Part shown: positions 5,198 to 12,065 of the stretch, piece by piece
Layout: each line of letters begins with the position of its first letter
How positions within the stretch are numbered: position 1 is the first letter of the stretch
Assembly: GCA_030038645.1 (NCBI GenBank)
Contig: JASHSR010000039.1
Location: 1 to 12,065 of the forward strand
Source: Gammaproteobacteria bacterium
GTDB taxonomy: Bacteria > Pseudomonadota > Gammaproteobacteria > Steroidobacterales > Steroidobacteraceae
Direction: 5' to 3'
Length of the DNA: 12,065 bases
Notes under the pieces: generated by a model
Told to the model about the DNA's origin: nothing
Databases searched by the model: none
What the model saw: only the letters and a program-made list of their open reading frames with translations
Made by a program: the position numbers and the translations under genes

Positions 5198-7123
5198 TCA
5201 TCGGACGATCTCGAAATCATCCTCGCCGAGTGGCCGCGCGAAGTCGCCCCACTTGCCGCTCCGGCGCCAGAAGTCGCACATACCGAGCTCGCGAAGCAGC
5301 GTCTTGAAGGCAGGCAGCCCGCGCGCTTCGCGCAGGAATGGAAACCACATCGGTGCCAGATAGGTCCCCTTCAGATCGATGTAGGCGCGGCGCATCGCGG
5401 CGACGGCGAGCGGCGCATCGCCGAAGCGCGCCGCGTACCAGGAGAGCACCATCATGCGCGAGGCATCCTGATTGGCCTGATCATTGAATGCATCGCGAAT
5501 TAGATCGAGCGCGGCTGCAGGGCGATCGAGAAGTCCGAGCACTCGGCACAGGACCGGGATCGGGACGGCCTGGTTGTCCAGAAACCGGCGAAACTGCACG
5601 GCGGTACGCCCTATGTCGCCTGCATCCCAGGTCCACATCAGCGCCACGTGCTCCGCGGGCTCGCGGTTGCCGGCGATCCCGAGGGTGCGCTCGTACTCGG
5701 CCCGAGCCTCCTCGACGCGACCCACGAGATACAGCTGCTGCTGAAGCTGCTGAGATCCGACGAGCGACAGCGGATCGGCCGCGCTCGCCATCGCGAGCTC
5801 CGTGACGGCCTCCGAGCTGCGGCCGACATTCCCCAAAAAGTAACCGAAAGTAAACGGACTGCTCGAGTCCGACGGCGGCGCGAGAGCCTTCATCCGGATG
5901 AAGGCTCCGTGGGCTCCGAGCCAGTCGTGGCACCAAGCCCGCCACGCGCCGTCGGCCAGATGCGTGGCCCAATGTTCCGGCGCGCGCGCGCGCGCCTCCT
6001 CGACCATGGCGCGCATGTCATCGAGAGTCTGCTCGACGCGCTGCGGAGAGAAGTTCAGCCGGTACGAGTATACGGTGAAGAGCCCGGTGCGTGCCCTGGC
6101 GAAGCCGGGATCGATCGCGAGCGCCTCGCGAAAGAGCGCTTCGGCGCGATCGGAGTCGGCCTGAGCGCCCTGATTGGCGAGGGCCAGCGCGCGCAGGTAC
6201 TTGTCGTAGGCCTCGACACTGGTCGTGCCGCGATCCTCGATGGTCTTCTTCTCCTCGGGCAGGAGCCTCACCCTCAAGGCGGCGACGATCGCCTGCGAGA
6301 TCTCATCCTGCAGCGCGAAGATGTCGTCGAGATTCCGATCGTAGCGATCGGCCCAGATGTGGCCGCCGGATTGGCCGTCGATGAGCTGAGCGGTGATGCG
6401 CACGCGGTTGCCCGACTTGCGTACGCTGCCCTCGAGCACGTGAGTCACCTCGAGCTGGCGCGCCACCCCTTTGACATCGACCGGCTTGCCCTTGAAGGTG
6501 AAAGCCGTATTGCGCGCGATGACCAGCAGCGCCGAGACCTTCGAGAGGTCGGTGATGATGTCCTCCGAGATGCCGTCGGAGAAGTACTCCTGCTCGGCAT
6601 CGCCGCTCATGTTGGAGAACGGCAAAACGCAGATCGAGAGCCTGGCGCGGTCCTGCGGCGCCTCCGGCGCGCAAGTCGATCGAGTGCCGCCGATTGATGG
6701 CGCTGGGCCGGTCGATGACGTGGCGCCGGTCGTGGATGCCAAAAGCGGCCCGAGCGCGCGCAGCAGCTGCCCAAATGCGTTGCTCCGCGGATCTTCCTTC
6801 CAGTCGTCGAGGTCGGTGGTGTGCAGGGCGCGGGCATCGATCGGCAGCCTCGCCTTCTCGAACCGTACGGGAACCAGGATGCCGCGGTCCGCGGCCTCGC
6901 GCGCCTCACCGCGCACCCAGCGGGAGCCGACCGAGGCCGGCGTCCACACGACGATGACGGCCTTCGCTGCATCGAGCTCCTGCACGATCTGCCGGTCGAA
7001 CTCCTGACCCGGCGCGATCTCCGGGTCCCACCAGACGCTCCAGCCCCGCGCCTCGAGCGTGGCGACGAGCGGCGCGACGCGCGCTTTGTCCACCCGGGCG
7101 TAGGAGAGGAAGATATCGGCCAT
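5198..7123 (-). CDS. TIR-TolB-like-TPR protein, copy B
   Basis: A 641-residue paralogue of copy A. The TIR domain (1-128) keeps W-W-D-P-E and W-V-R-G-E-A with E73. The hinge (129-162) has three degenerate six-residue units and then a Pro/Arg-rich stretch. The TolB-like domain (about 163-293) differs from copy A in its middle (I-A-R-N-T-A-F-T-F-K-G-K-P-V-D-V-K and D-G-Q-S-G-G-H), where it instead matches copy D. The TPR region (about 300-610) is of the copy A type (F-A-R-A-R, F-S-P-Q-R, L-A-P-P-S-D-S, Q-L-Q-Q-Q-L-Y). The tail is slightly altered, with C-D-F-W-R-R-S-G-K-W-G and an end of F-E-I-V-R. GAGG lies five bases before the ATG. Spacers of 26 bases separate it from the genes on both sides, and the first bases of copies A and B, including the A-T-A-G before the start, are identical. 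Function as for copy A is inferred. Confidence 0.92.
   Translation of the reverse strand: MADIFLSYARVDKARVAPLVATLEARGWSVWWDPEIAPGQEFDRQIVQELDAAKAVIVVWTPASVGSRWVRGEAREAADRGILVPVRFEKARLPIDARALHTTDLDDWKEDPRSNAFGQLLRALGPLLASTTGATSSTGPAPSIGGTRSTCAPEAPQDRARLSICVLPFSNMSGDAEQEYFSDGISEDIITDLSKVSALLVIARNTAFTFKGKPVDVKGVARQLEVTHVLEGSVRKSGNRVRITAQLIDGQSGGHIWADRYDRNLDDIFALQDEISQAIVAALRVRLLPEEKKTIEDRGTTSVEAYDKYLRALALANQGAQADSDRAEALFREALAIDPGFARARTGLFTVYSYRLNFSPQRVEQTLDDMRAMVEEARARAPEHWATHLADGAWRAWCHDWLGAHGAFIRMKALAPPSDSSSPFTFGYFLGNVGRSSEAVTELAMASAADPLSLVGSQQLQQQLYLVGRVEEARAEYERTLGIAGNREPAEHVALMWTWDAGDIGRTAVQFRRFLDNQAVPIPVLCRVLGLLDRPAAALDLIRDAFNDQANQDASRMMVLSWYAARFGDAPLAVAAMRRAYIDLKGTYLAPMWFPFLREARGLPAFKTLLRELGMCDFWRRSGKWGDFARPLGEDDFEIVR
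6674..6727 (-). repeat. Degenerate 18-bp tandem repeats encoding the hinge of copy B
   Basis: Residues 133-150 read G-A-T-S-S-T, G-P-A-P-S-I and G-G-T-R-S-T, three six-residue units related to those of copy A but more diverged. They lie between the TIR and TolB-like domains. Confidence 0.6.
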
Positions 7124-7149
7124 CTATGCCTCGCCGCGGGTCGAGGCGC

Positions 7150-8985
7150 TCATCCGACGATCTCGAAATCGTCGCCGCCCTTCGCCCGTGCGAAGTCGCC
7201 CCACTTGCCGCTCTTGCGCCAGTAGTCGTACAGGCCGAGGTCGCGCACGAAGTCCTTGAAGCGCGGGTCCTGGCGCAGCTCGCGGAATATTGGGTGCCAG
7301 ATCTCGATGATCGTCTGGCTGTGCATGTCGACAAAGCCGCGCCGCAACGCCTGAAAAGCGAGGTCCTTATCGCCGTAATACGCCGCCCAGCTGGCGATGG
7401 CCCCCATGCGCGCGCCATCCTGGTAGAGGGGATCGCGGAAGGCCGCGGAGACGATCTCGAGCGCCGCTCCCGGTTGATCCAGCACCTTCAGCAGCTCAGC
7501 GTCGAATGCCATCCATGACCAGCCGCCGATGACGAGATCGGTCAGGCGCTGCTCGAGGCGCGCATCTTTCAGCGCCATCATCCGTGTCACGGCTCGCCAT
7601 TCCACCACGGCGCGATCGCCCGGAAGGTCCTTGCTGCGCGCGTACTCGGCCTCCGCCTCGTCGAGGCGGCCGTTGATGTCGAGGCATAGCTGCAAGGTGA
7701 AGGACATCGTGATCGAGAGCGGGTCGGTCCGCCGAGCTTTGAGACCATCCTCCACCGCCTCCCGCGCGCGGCCGAGCACCGCCAGCATGTACTCTCTATA
7801 TCCTCCGGCATCCGCCGCGAGGCTGAGATTCTCATCCATGGCGAGCCATTCCTGGCGCATGAGGCTCAGGCGCGCCTGGCTGGCGCGAATCTCGGCAAGG
7901 TCGGGCGCGAGCGCGAGCGCGCGGGAGGTCGCGGCCTCCATTTCGGGACGCGCAGTCGTCACCATTTCCCGATAGAAGATCGAGCAATAGCCGAGCGCAT
8001 CGGCAAGCCCGGCCCACGCGTGCGCGAAGCGCGGATCGAGGGCGAGCGCGCGGCGGTACAGCTCGGTGGAGCGCAGGGACTCGGCTGCGCCGAGCGTGGA
8101 CCGGAGCGCCCGGGCACGCAGGTACAGATCGTAGGCCTCCAGGTTATCAGTCCCCCGCGCCTCGATGGCCTGCTTCTCCTCGGGAAGGAGCGTCAGCTTC
8201 AGGGCGGCGACGATGGCGCGCGAGATCTCATCCTGCAGCGCGAACACGTCCGAGAGGTCCCGGTCGTAGCGCTCGGCCCACAGGTGGCTGTCCTGCGCCG
8301 CATCGATGAGCTGCGCGGTGATCCGGACGCGGTTGCCGGCCTTACGAACGCTCCCCTCGACCACGTGGGTGACGCCGAGCTGGCGCGCCACCTGCTTCAT
8401 GTCGATGGGCTTGCCCTTGAAGCAGAAGGCCGAGTTGCGCGACGTGACGCACAGCGCCGAGACCTTGCCGAGGTCGGTGATGATGTCCTCGGTGATGCCG
8501 TCGCTGAAGTATTCCTGCTCCGTATCGCCGCTCATGTTGGTGAAAGGCAGCACGCAGACCGCCGTGCGGCGCTCCTCCACCGTGGTGCGCGGAGCGCTCT
8601 TCAAGTGCTTCGACAGGGCGGCGAGCAGGTCCTGGAACGGGCGGGCGCCGACGTCTTCTTTCCAGTCGTCGAGGTCGGTGGTGTGCAGAGCGAGCGCGTC
8701 GATCGGCAAGCGCGCGCGGTCGAAGCGCACCGGAACGAGCACGCCGCGATCGGCGGCGAGGCGCGCCTCGCCGCGCACCCAGCGCGAGGCGACGGAGGCC
8801 GTCGTCCAGACGACGACCACCGCCTGCGCCTGATCGATCTGCTGGGTGATGAGATCGTCGAACTCCTCGCCTGGGACGATCGCCGGGTCCCACCAGACGC
8901 TCCAGCCCCGAGACTCGAGCGCGGCGACGAGCGGCGCGACGCGCGCTTTATCCGTCCGGGCATACGAGACGAAGATGTCGGCCAT
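7150..8985 (-). CDS. TIR-TolB-like-TPR protein, copy C (divergent, short hinge)
   Basis: A 611-residue member and the most divergent of the complete copies. The TIR domain keeps E73 in S-R-W-V-R-G-E-A but differs around 34-55 (P-A-I-V-P-G-E-E-F-D-D-L and I-D-Q-A-Q). The hinge is only about a dozen charged residues (129-141) with no repeat units. The TolB-like domain (about 142-272) has C-V-L-P-F-T-N-M-S-G and V-V-E-G-S-V-R-K. The TPR region is its own class in the first half, but later segments (A-E-Y-A-R-S-K-D-L-P-G-D-R-A, W-R-A-V-T-R-M, A-L-R-R-G-F-V-D-M-H) match copies D and E. The tail reads Y-D-Y-W-R-K-S-G-K-W-G-D-F-A-R and ends F-E-I-V-G. I use the ATG at 8983-8985, which overlaps the stop of copy D as TGATG with GAGG seven bases upstream; a GTG one codon earlier is less likely. 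Confidence 0.92.
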   Translation of the reverse strand: MADIFVSYARTDKARVAPLVAALESRGWSVWWDPAIVPGEEFDDLITQQIDQAQAVVVVWTTASVASRWVRGEARLAADRGVLVPVRFDRARLPIDALALHTTDLDDWKEDVGARPFQDLLAALSKHLKSAPRTTVEERRTAVCVLPFTNMSGDTEQEYFSDGITEDIITDLGKVSALCVTSRNSAFCFKGKPIDMKQVARQLGVTHVVEGSVRKAGNRVRITAQLIDAAQDSHLWAERYDRDLSDVFALQDEISRAIVAALKLTLLPEEKQAIEARGTDNLEAYDLYLRARALRSTLGAAESLRSTELYRRALALDPRFAHAWAGLADALGYCSIFYREMVTTARPEMEAATSRALALAPDLAEIRASQARLSLMRQEWLAMDENLSLAADAGGYREYMLAVLGRAREAVEDGLKARRTDPLSITMSFTLQLCLDINGRLDEAEAEYARSKDLPGDRAVVEWRAVTRMMALKDARLEQRLTDLVIGGWSWMAFDAELLKVLDQPGAALEIVSAAFRDPLYQDGARMGAIASWAAYYGDKDLAFQALRRGFVDMHSQTIIEIWHPIFRELRQDPRFKDFVRDLGLYDYWRKSGKWGDFARAKGGDDFEIVG

Positions 8986-10877
8986 CACCAGACCTCGAAG
9001 TCATCGTCGCCCACGGGCCGCGCGTGCTCGCCCCACTTGCCGCTCTTGCGCCAATAGTCGTAGAGGCCGAGGTCGCGCACGAGCGCCTTGAAGCGCGGAT
9101 CGCGCCGCAGCTCGGCGAAAACCGGCATCCAGATGTCGATGACGGTCTGGCCGTGCATTTCCACGTAGCCCCGCCGCAAGGCCCGGAATGCGAGATCACG
9201 GTCGCCGTAGCGCTCGGCCCAATGCGCGAGCGTGCCGAGGCGCGAGCCATCCTGATAGCGTGGATCATCGAAGGCGGCATGGATGATGGCGAGCGCCTTC
9301 TCGGGCTCATCGAGCACCTGCGCGAGCTGCGGATGACAAGGCATGAACGTCGTGTCGTGGCCGAAGGCGGCGATGAGGCGCTGCTTGGCGCGCGCGTCGT
9401 CCCGGCGGGCCCACATGCGCGTCATGGCGCGCCACTCGATGGCGGCGCGATCGCCCGGCAGATCCTTGCTGCGGGCGTATTCGGCCTCGGCTTCCTCGTC
9501 GCGACCGGCGAGATCCAGCTGCCACTGCAGGTAAAAAGATGCAAAGAGCGCCAAGGGGTCCACCCGCAACGCGGCCCGAGCGGCGACGAGCGCCTCCCGA
9601 TGACGCCCCAAGATCGATAGAACCAAGCCATAGGCGCGGAACGGCGCTTCGTTGCTCTTCGCCAGCTCCACGGCCTTCGCGTAGCTTTGCTCGGCTCCTG
9701 GCCAGTCATAGTGAAGGAGCCTCTCCGTGCCCCGCATCGCGTAGCTCATGGCGGTGTTCGGCGCCAGCGCATCCACGCGCTCGAGCGCATGGCGCATTTC
9801 CTCTTGGGCCGCCTTTGCCGTCTGCGGAAAGAAAATCATCGAGATCCTGAGCGCCTCCGAGAGCCCGACCCAGCCCTGAACGAACTGCGGATCGAGCGCC
9901 AGGACTTCACGGTACAGATCGACCGCGCGCTGGACGTGCTGCGAAACAGTGAAGGGCCTCGCTCGCAAATACTTGTCGTACGCCTCGACGCTCTGCGTGC
10001 CGCGGTCCTCGATCGCCCGCTTCTCCTCGGGAAACAGCCTCATCTTCAACGCCGCGACGATGGCCTGGGAGATCTCATCCTGCAGCGCGAAGATGTCGGA
10101 GAGATCGCGGTCGTAGCGCTCGGCCCACACATGGCCGCCGGATTGGCCGTCGATGAGCTGCGCGGTGATGCGGACGCGGCTCCCCGATTTGCGCACGCTT
10201 CCCTCCAGCACGTGGCTCACGTCGAGCTGGCGCGCCACCCCTTTCACATCGACCGGCTTGCCCTTGAAGGTGAACGCCGTATTGCGCGCAATGACCAGCA
10301 GCGCCGAGACCTTGGATAGATCGGTGATGATGTCCTCCGAGATGCCGTCGGAGAAGTACTCCTGCTCGGCATCACCGCTCATGTTGACGAACGGCAGGAC
10401 ACAGATCGAGCGCCCCTTGCGCTCTCGCGCCGTCTCCCACGCGGAAGCTGATGAAGCGCCGCCGATTGATGATGTGCCGCCCGTCGTGGACGTCAAAAGC
10501 GGTCCGAGCGCGCGCGACAGCTGTTGAAATGCGGCGCCCTGCGAATCTTCCTGCCAGTCGTCGAGATCGGTCGTGTGCAGCGCAAGCGCATCGATCGGCA
10601 AGCGCGCGTGCTCGAAACGCACGGGAACGAGCACGCCGCGATCGGCGGCGAGGCGCGCCTCACCGCGCACCCAGCGAGAATCGACGGACATCGGCGTCCA
10701 CACGACGATGACGGCTTTCGCCGCATCGAGCTCCCGTGCGATCTGGCGGTCGAACTCCTGACCCGGCGCGATCTCCGGGTCCCACCAGACGCTCCAGCCC
10801 CGCGCCTCGAGCGCGGCGACGAGCGGCGCGACGCGCGCCTTGTCCGTCCGGGCATACGAGACGAAGATGTCGGCCAT
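8985..10877 (-). CDS. TIR-TolB-like-TPR protein, copy D
   Basis: A 630-residue member. The TIR domain (1-128) keeps W-W-D-P-E and E73. The hinge (129-156) has two six-residue units. The TolB-like domain (about 157-287) is nearly the same as copy B at DNA and protein level over the I-A-R-N-T-A-F-T-F-K-G-K-P-V-D-V-K to D-G-Q-S-G-G-H stretch. The TPR region is instead of the copy E type (L-D-P-Q-F, R-V-D-P-L-A-L, R-S-K-D-L-P-G-D-R-A-A-I-E-W-R-A). The tail reads G-K-W-G-E-H-A-R-P and ends F-E-V-W. The frame is open for 23 more codons upstream, but these overlap copy E and do not look like TIR sequence, so I start at the ATG at 10875-10877, which every complete copy shares as M-A-D-I-F. That ATG overlaps the stop of copy E as TGATG, with GAGG seven bases before it, which points to translational coupling. 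Confidence 0.92.
   Translation of the reverse strand: MADIFVSYARTDKARVAPLVAALEARGWSVWWDPEIAPGQEFDRQIARELDAAKAVIVVWTPMSVDSRWVRGEARLAADRGVLVPVRFEHARLPIDALALHTTDLDDWQEDSQGAAFQQLSRALGPLLTSTTGGTSSIGGASSASAWETARERKGRSICVLPFVNMSGDAEQEYFSDGISEDIITDLSKVSALLVIARNTAFTFKGKPVDVKGVARQLDVSHVLEGSVRKSGSRVRITAQLIDGQSGGHVWAERYDRDLSDIFALQDEISQAIVAALKMRLFPEEKRAIEDRGTQSVEAYDKYLRARPFTVSQHVQRAVDLYREVLALDPQFVQGWVGLSEALRISMIFFPQTAKAAQEEMRHALERVDALAPNTAMSYAMRGTERLLHYDWPGAEQSYAKAVELAKSNEAPFRAYGLVLSILGRHREALVAARAALRVDPLALFASFYLQWQLDLAGRDEEAEAEYARSKDLPGDRAAIEWRAMTRMWARRDDARAKQRLIAAFGHDTTFMPCHPQLAQVLDEPEKALAIIHAAFDDPRYQDGSRLGTLAHWAERYGDRDLAFRALRRGYVEMHGQTVIDIWMPVFAELRRDPRFKALVRDLGLYDYWRKSGKWGEHARPVGDDDFEVW
10446..10481 (-). 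repeat. Two 18-bp repeat units encoding the hinge of copy D
   Basis: Residues 133-144 read G-G-T-S-S-I and G-G-A-S-S-A, two six-residue units of the type seen in copies A and B. The lower unit number suggests slippage or recombination changed hinge length among copies. Confidence 0.55.
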
Positions 10878-12065
10878 CACCAGACCTCGAAGTCGTCGTC
10901 GCCCACGGGCCGCGCGTGCTCGCCCCACTTGCCGCTCTTGCGCCAATAATCGTAGAGCCCGAGATCGCGCACGAGCGCCTTGAAGCGCGGATCGCGCCGC
11001 AGCTCGGCGAAAGCGGGCACCCAGATGTCGATGACCGTCTGGCCGTGCAGCTCGACGAAACCCCGCCGCAAAGCCGCGAATGCGAGATCAGCGTCACCAT
11101 AGTGGACCGCCCAATGCGCGAGCGACCCGAGGCGCGCGCCATCCTGGTAGCGTGGGTCATCGAACGCCGCGCGGACGATGGCGAGCGCCTTCTCGGGCTC
11201 GTCCAGCACCTGCGCGAGCTGCGGATGAAAGGGCATGAAGCTCGTGTGATTGCTGAACACAGCCGTGAAGCGCTGCTTGGCGCGTGCGTTATCCCGGCAG
11301 ACCCACATGCGGGTCACGGCGCGCCACTCGATTGCGGCGCGATCCCCTCCCGGTAAGTCCTTGCTGCGCACATATTCGGCGTCGGCTTCCTCGGGCCGGC
11401 CGGCAAAATCCAAGTGGAGTTGCAGATAGAAGGAAGCGTTCAGCGCCAAGGGGTCCACGCGCAACGCAGCATGCGTCGCGGCGAGCGCCTCCTGATGACG
11501 TCCCAGCAGCGATAGAACATAGGCGTAAAGGAGGAATGGCGCCTCGTTGTCTTCGGCCAGCTCGACCGCTTTGCCGCAGCCCTGCTCGGCCCCTTGCCAG
11601 TCACCGCGAAGCAGGCCCGCTGCGCCCCGCATCGCATAGCTCATGGCGGTATTCGGCGCGAGCTCGAGCACGCGCTCGACGGCGTGGCTCATTTCCTTGC
11701 GGGTGGTCTCGGCAGTCTCGGGAAATACGATCAACGAGGTTCTCAGCACATCCGCCAACCGGGCCCAGGCCCGGGCGAACTGCGGATCGAGCGCCAGGGC
11801 TTCGCGGTATAGCTCGGCTGCGCGCTTTACGCTCTGGGGATCTACGAGAGCCGGGAAGGACCGCGCTCGCAGATACTTGTCGTAAGCCTCGACGCTTTCC
11901 GTGCCGCGCTCTTCGATCGCCTTTTTTTCTTCCGGCAGCAGCCTGAGCCTCAGCGCCTTGACGATCGCCTGCGAGAGCTCGTCCTGCAGCGCGAAGATGT
12001 CGGAGAGGTCGCGGTCGTAGCGCTCGGCCCAGACGTGGCCGTTGGTCGCGCCGTCGATGAGCTGT
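10877..12065 (-). CDS. TolB-like-TPR C-terminal part of a fifth TIR paralogue, copy E (cut by right edge)
   Basis: 395 residues are visible and the frame is open to the edge. The visible part begins inside the TolB-like domain (Q-L-I-D-G-A-T-N-G-H-V-W-A-E-R-Y-D-R-D-L-S-D-I-F-A-L-Q-D-E-L-S-Q-A-I-V), continues through E-A-Y-D-K-Y-L-R-A and a TPR region of the copy D type (L-A-L-D-P-Q-F-A-R-A-W), and ends with the shared tail (G-K-W-G-E-H-A-R to F-E-V-W). A TTG at 11758 is internal, not the start: the upstream codons translate in frame into conserved family sequence. By comparison with copy D about 235-240 residues are missing, which should hold the TIR domain, hinge and first part of the TolB-like domain. 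Presence of TIR here is inferred from the other copies. It is the most upstream gene visible, so the operon promoter and perhaps more copies lie beyond the window. Confidence 0.9.
   Translation of the reverse strand, partial: QLIDGATNGHVWAERYDRDLSDIFALQDELSQAIVKALRLRLLPEEKKAIEERGTESVEAYDKYLRARSFPALVDPQSVKRAAELYREALALDPQFARAWARLADVLRTSLIVFPETAETTRKEMSHAVERVLELAPNTAMSYAMRGAAGLLRGDWQGAEQGCGKAVELAEDNEAPFLLYAYVLSLLGRHQEALAATHAALRVDPLALNASFYLQLHLDFAGRPEEADAEYVRSKDLPGGDRAAIEWRAVTRMWVCRDNARAKQRFTAVFSNHTSFMPFHPQLAQVLDEPEKALAIVRAAFDDPRYQDGARLGSLAHWAVHYGDADLAFAALRRGFVELHGQTVIDIWVPAFAELRRDPRFKALVRDLGLYDYWRKSGKWGEHARPVGDDDFEVW

Noticed and set aside
10878..10946. 23-codon N-terminal extension of copy D.
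   Set aside because: It is an out-of-frame reading of the copy E tail, rich in Arg and Gly. All other copies start at M-A-D-I-F, and the TGATG overlap with GAGG upstream supports the ATG at 10877.
11756..11758. TTG as the start of copy E.
   Set aside because: The frame is open to the window edge and the upstream codons encode conserved TolB-like and TPR sequence, so the gene is cut by the window, not short.
3216..12065. The repeated blocks as a CRISPR array or transposon repeats.
   Set aside because: The repeat unit is a whole gene of about 1.9 kb with conserved reading frame; there are no short direct repeats with spacers, no transposase, and no terminal inverted repeats.

Overview
GC-rich DNA (roughly two thirds G+C by eye) from what looks like a soil- or water-type Pseudomonadota, perhaps a gamma- or betaproteobacterium. 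This rests on base composition, the lemA/TPM gene pair, an ORF6N-domain gene, and TIR proteins carrying a TolB-like/TPR module. The taxon is inferred, not shown. All real genes read on the minus strand, so gene order in transcription runs from high to low coordinates.

Right and centre (3216-12065): a head-to-tail array of at least five paralogous genes, four complete and one cut by the right edge. Each complete product is an N-terminal TIR domain (with a Glu at position 73 matching the catalytic Glu of TIR NADases), a short and sometimes repeat-rich hinge, a TolB-like domain of the kind found in CadC-like and adenylate-cyclase-like regulators (COG5616 style), a long TPR region, and a near-invariant C-terminal tail. 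Junctions are of two kinds: TGATG stop/start overlaps, or 26-bp spacers with a Shine-Dalgarno sequence. The array therefore looks like one operon. The TIR and TolB-like parts are conserved while the TPR parts fall into distinct classes, and the copies are mosaics of one another. My working idea is a family of TIR effectors with diversified sensor regions, possibly for defence or signalling. That function is inferred.

Middle left (1697-3145): a stand-alone M24-family metallopeptidase with all metal ligands present, then an ORF6N-domain DNA-binding protein whose coding region contains a perfect 27-bp palindrome. The 168-bp gap between them (2255-2422) is the longest non-coding stretch. It holds only the outer part of a small inverted repeat at the peptidase stop, and I saw no convincing promoter in it.

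Left (1-1618): a lemA lipoprotein gene, a YgcG-like TPM-domain gene, and the first codons of what is probably a second TPM-domain gene running off the left edge. This is a common envelope-associated cluster.

No tRNA, rRNA, CRISPR array, transposase or attachment site was recognised. No gene-free stretch exceeds 300 bases.
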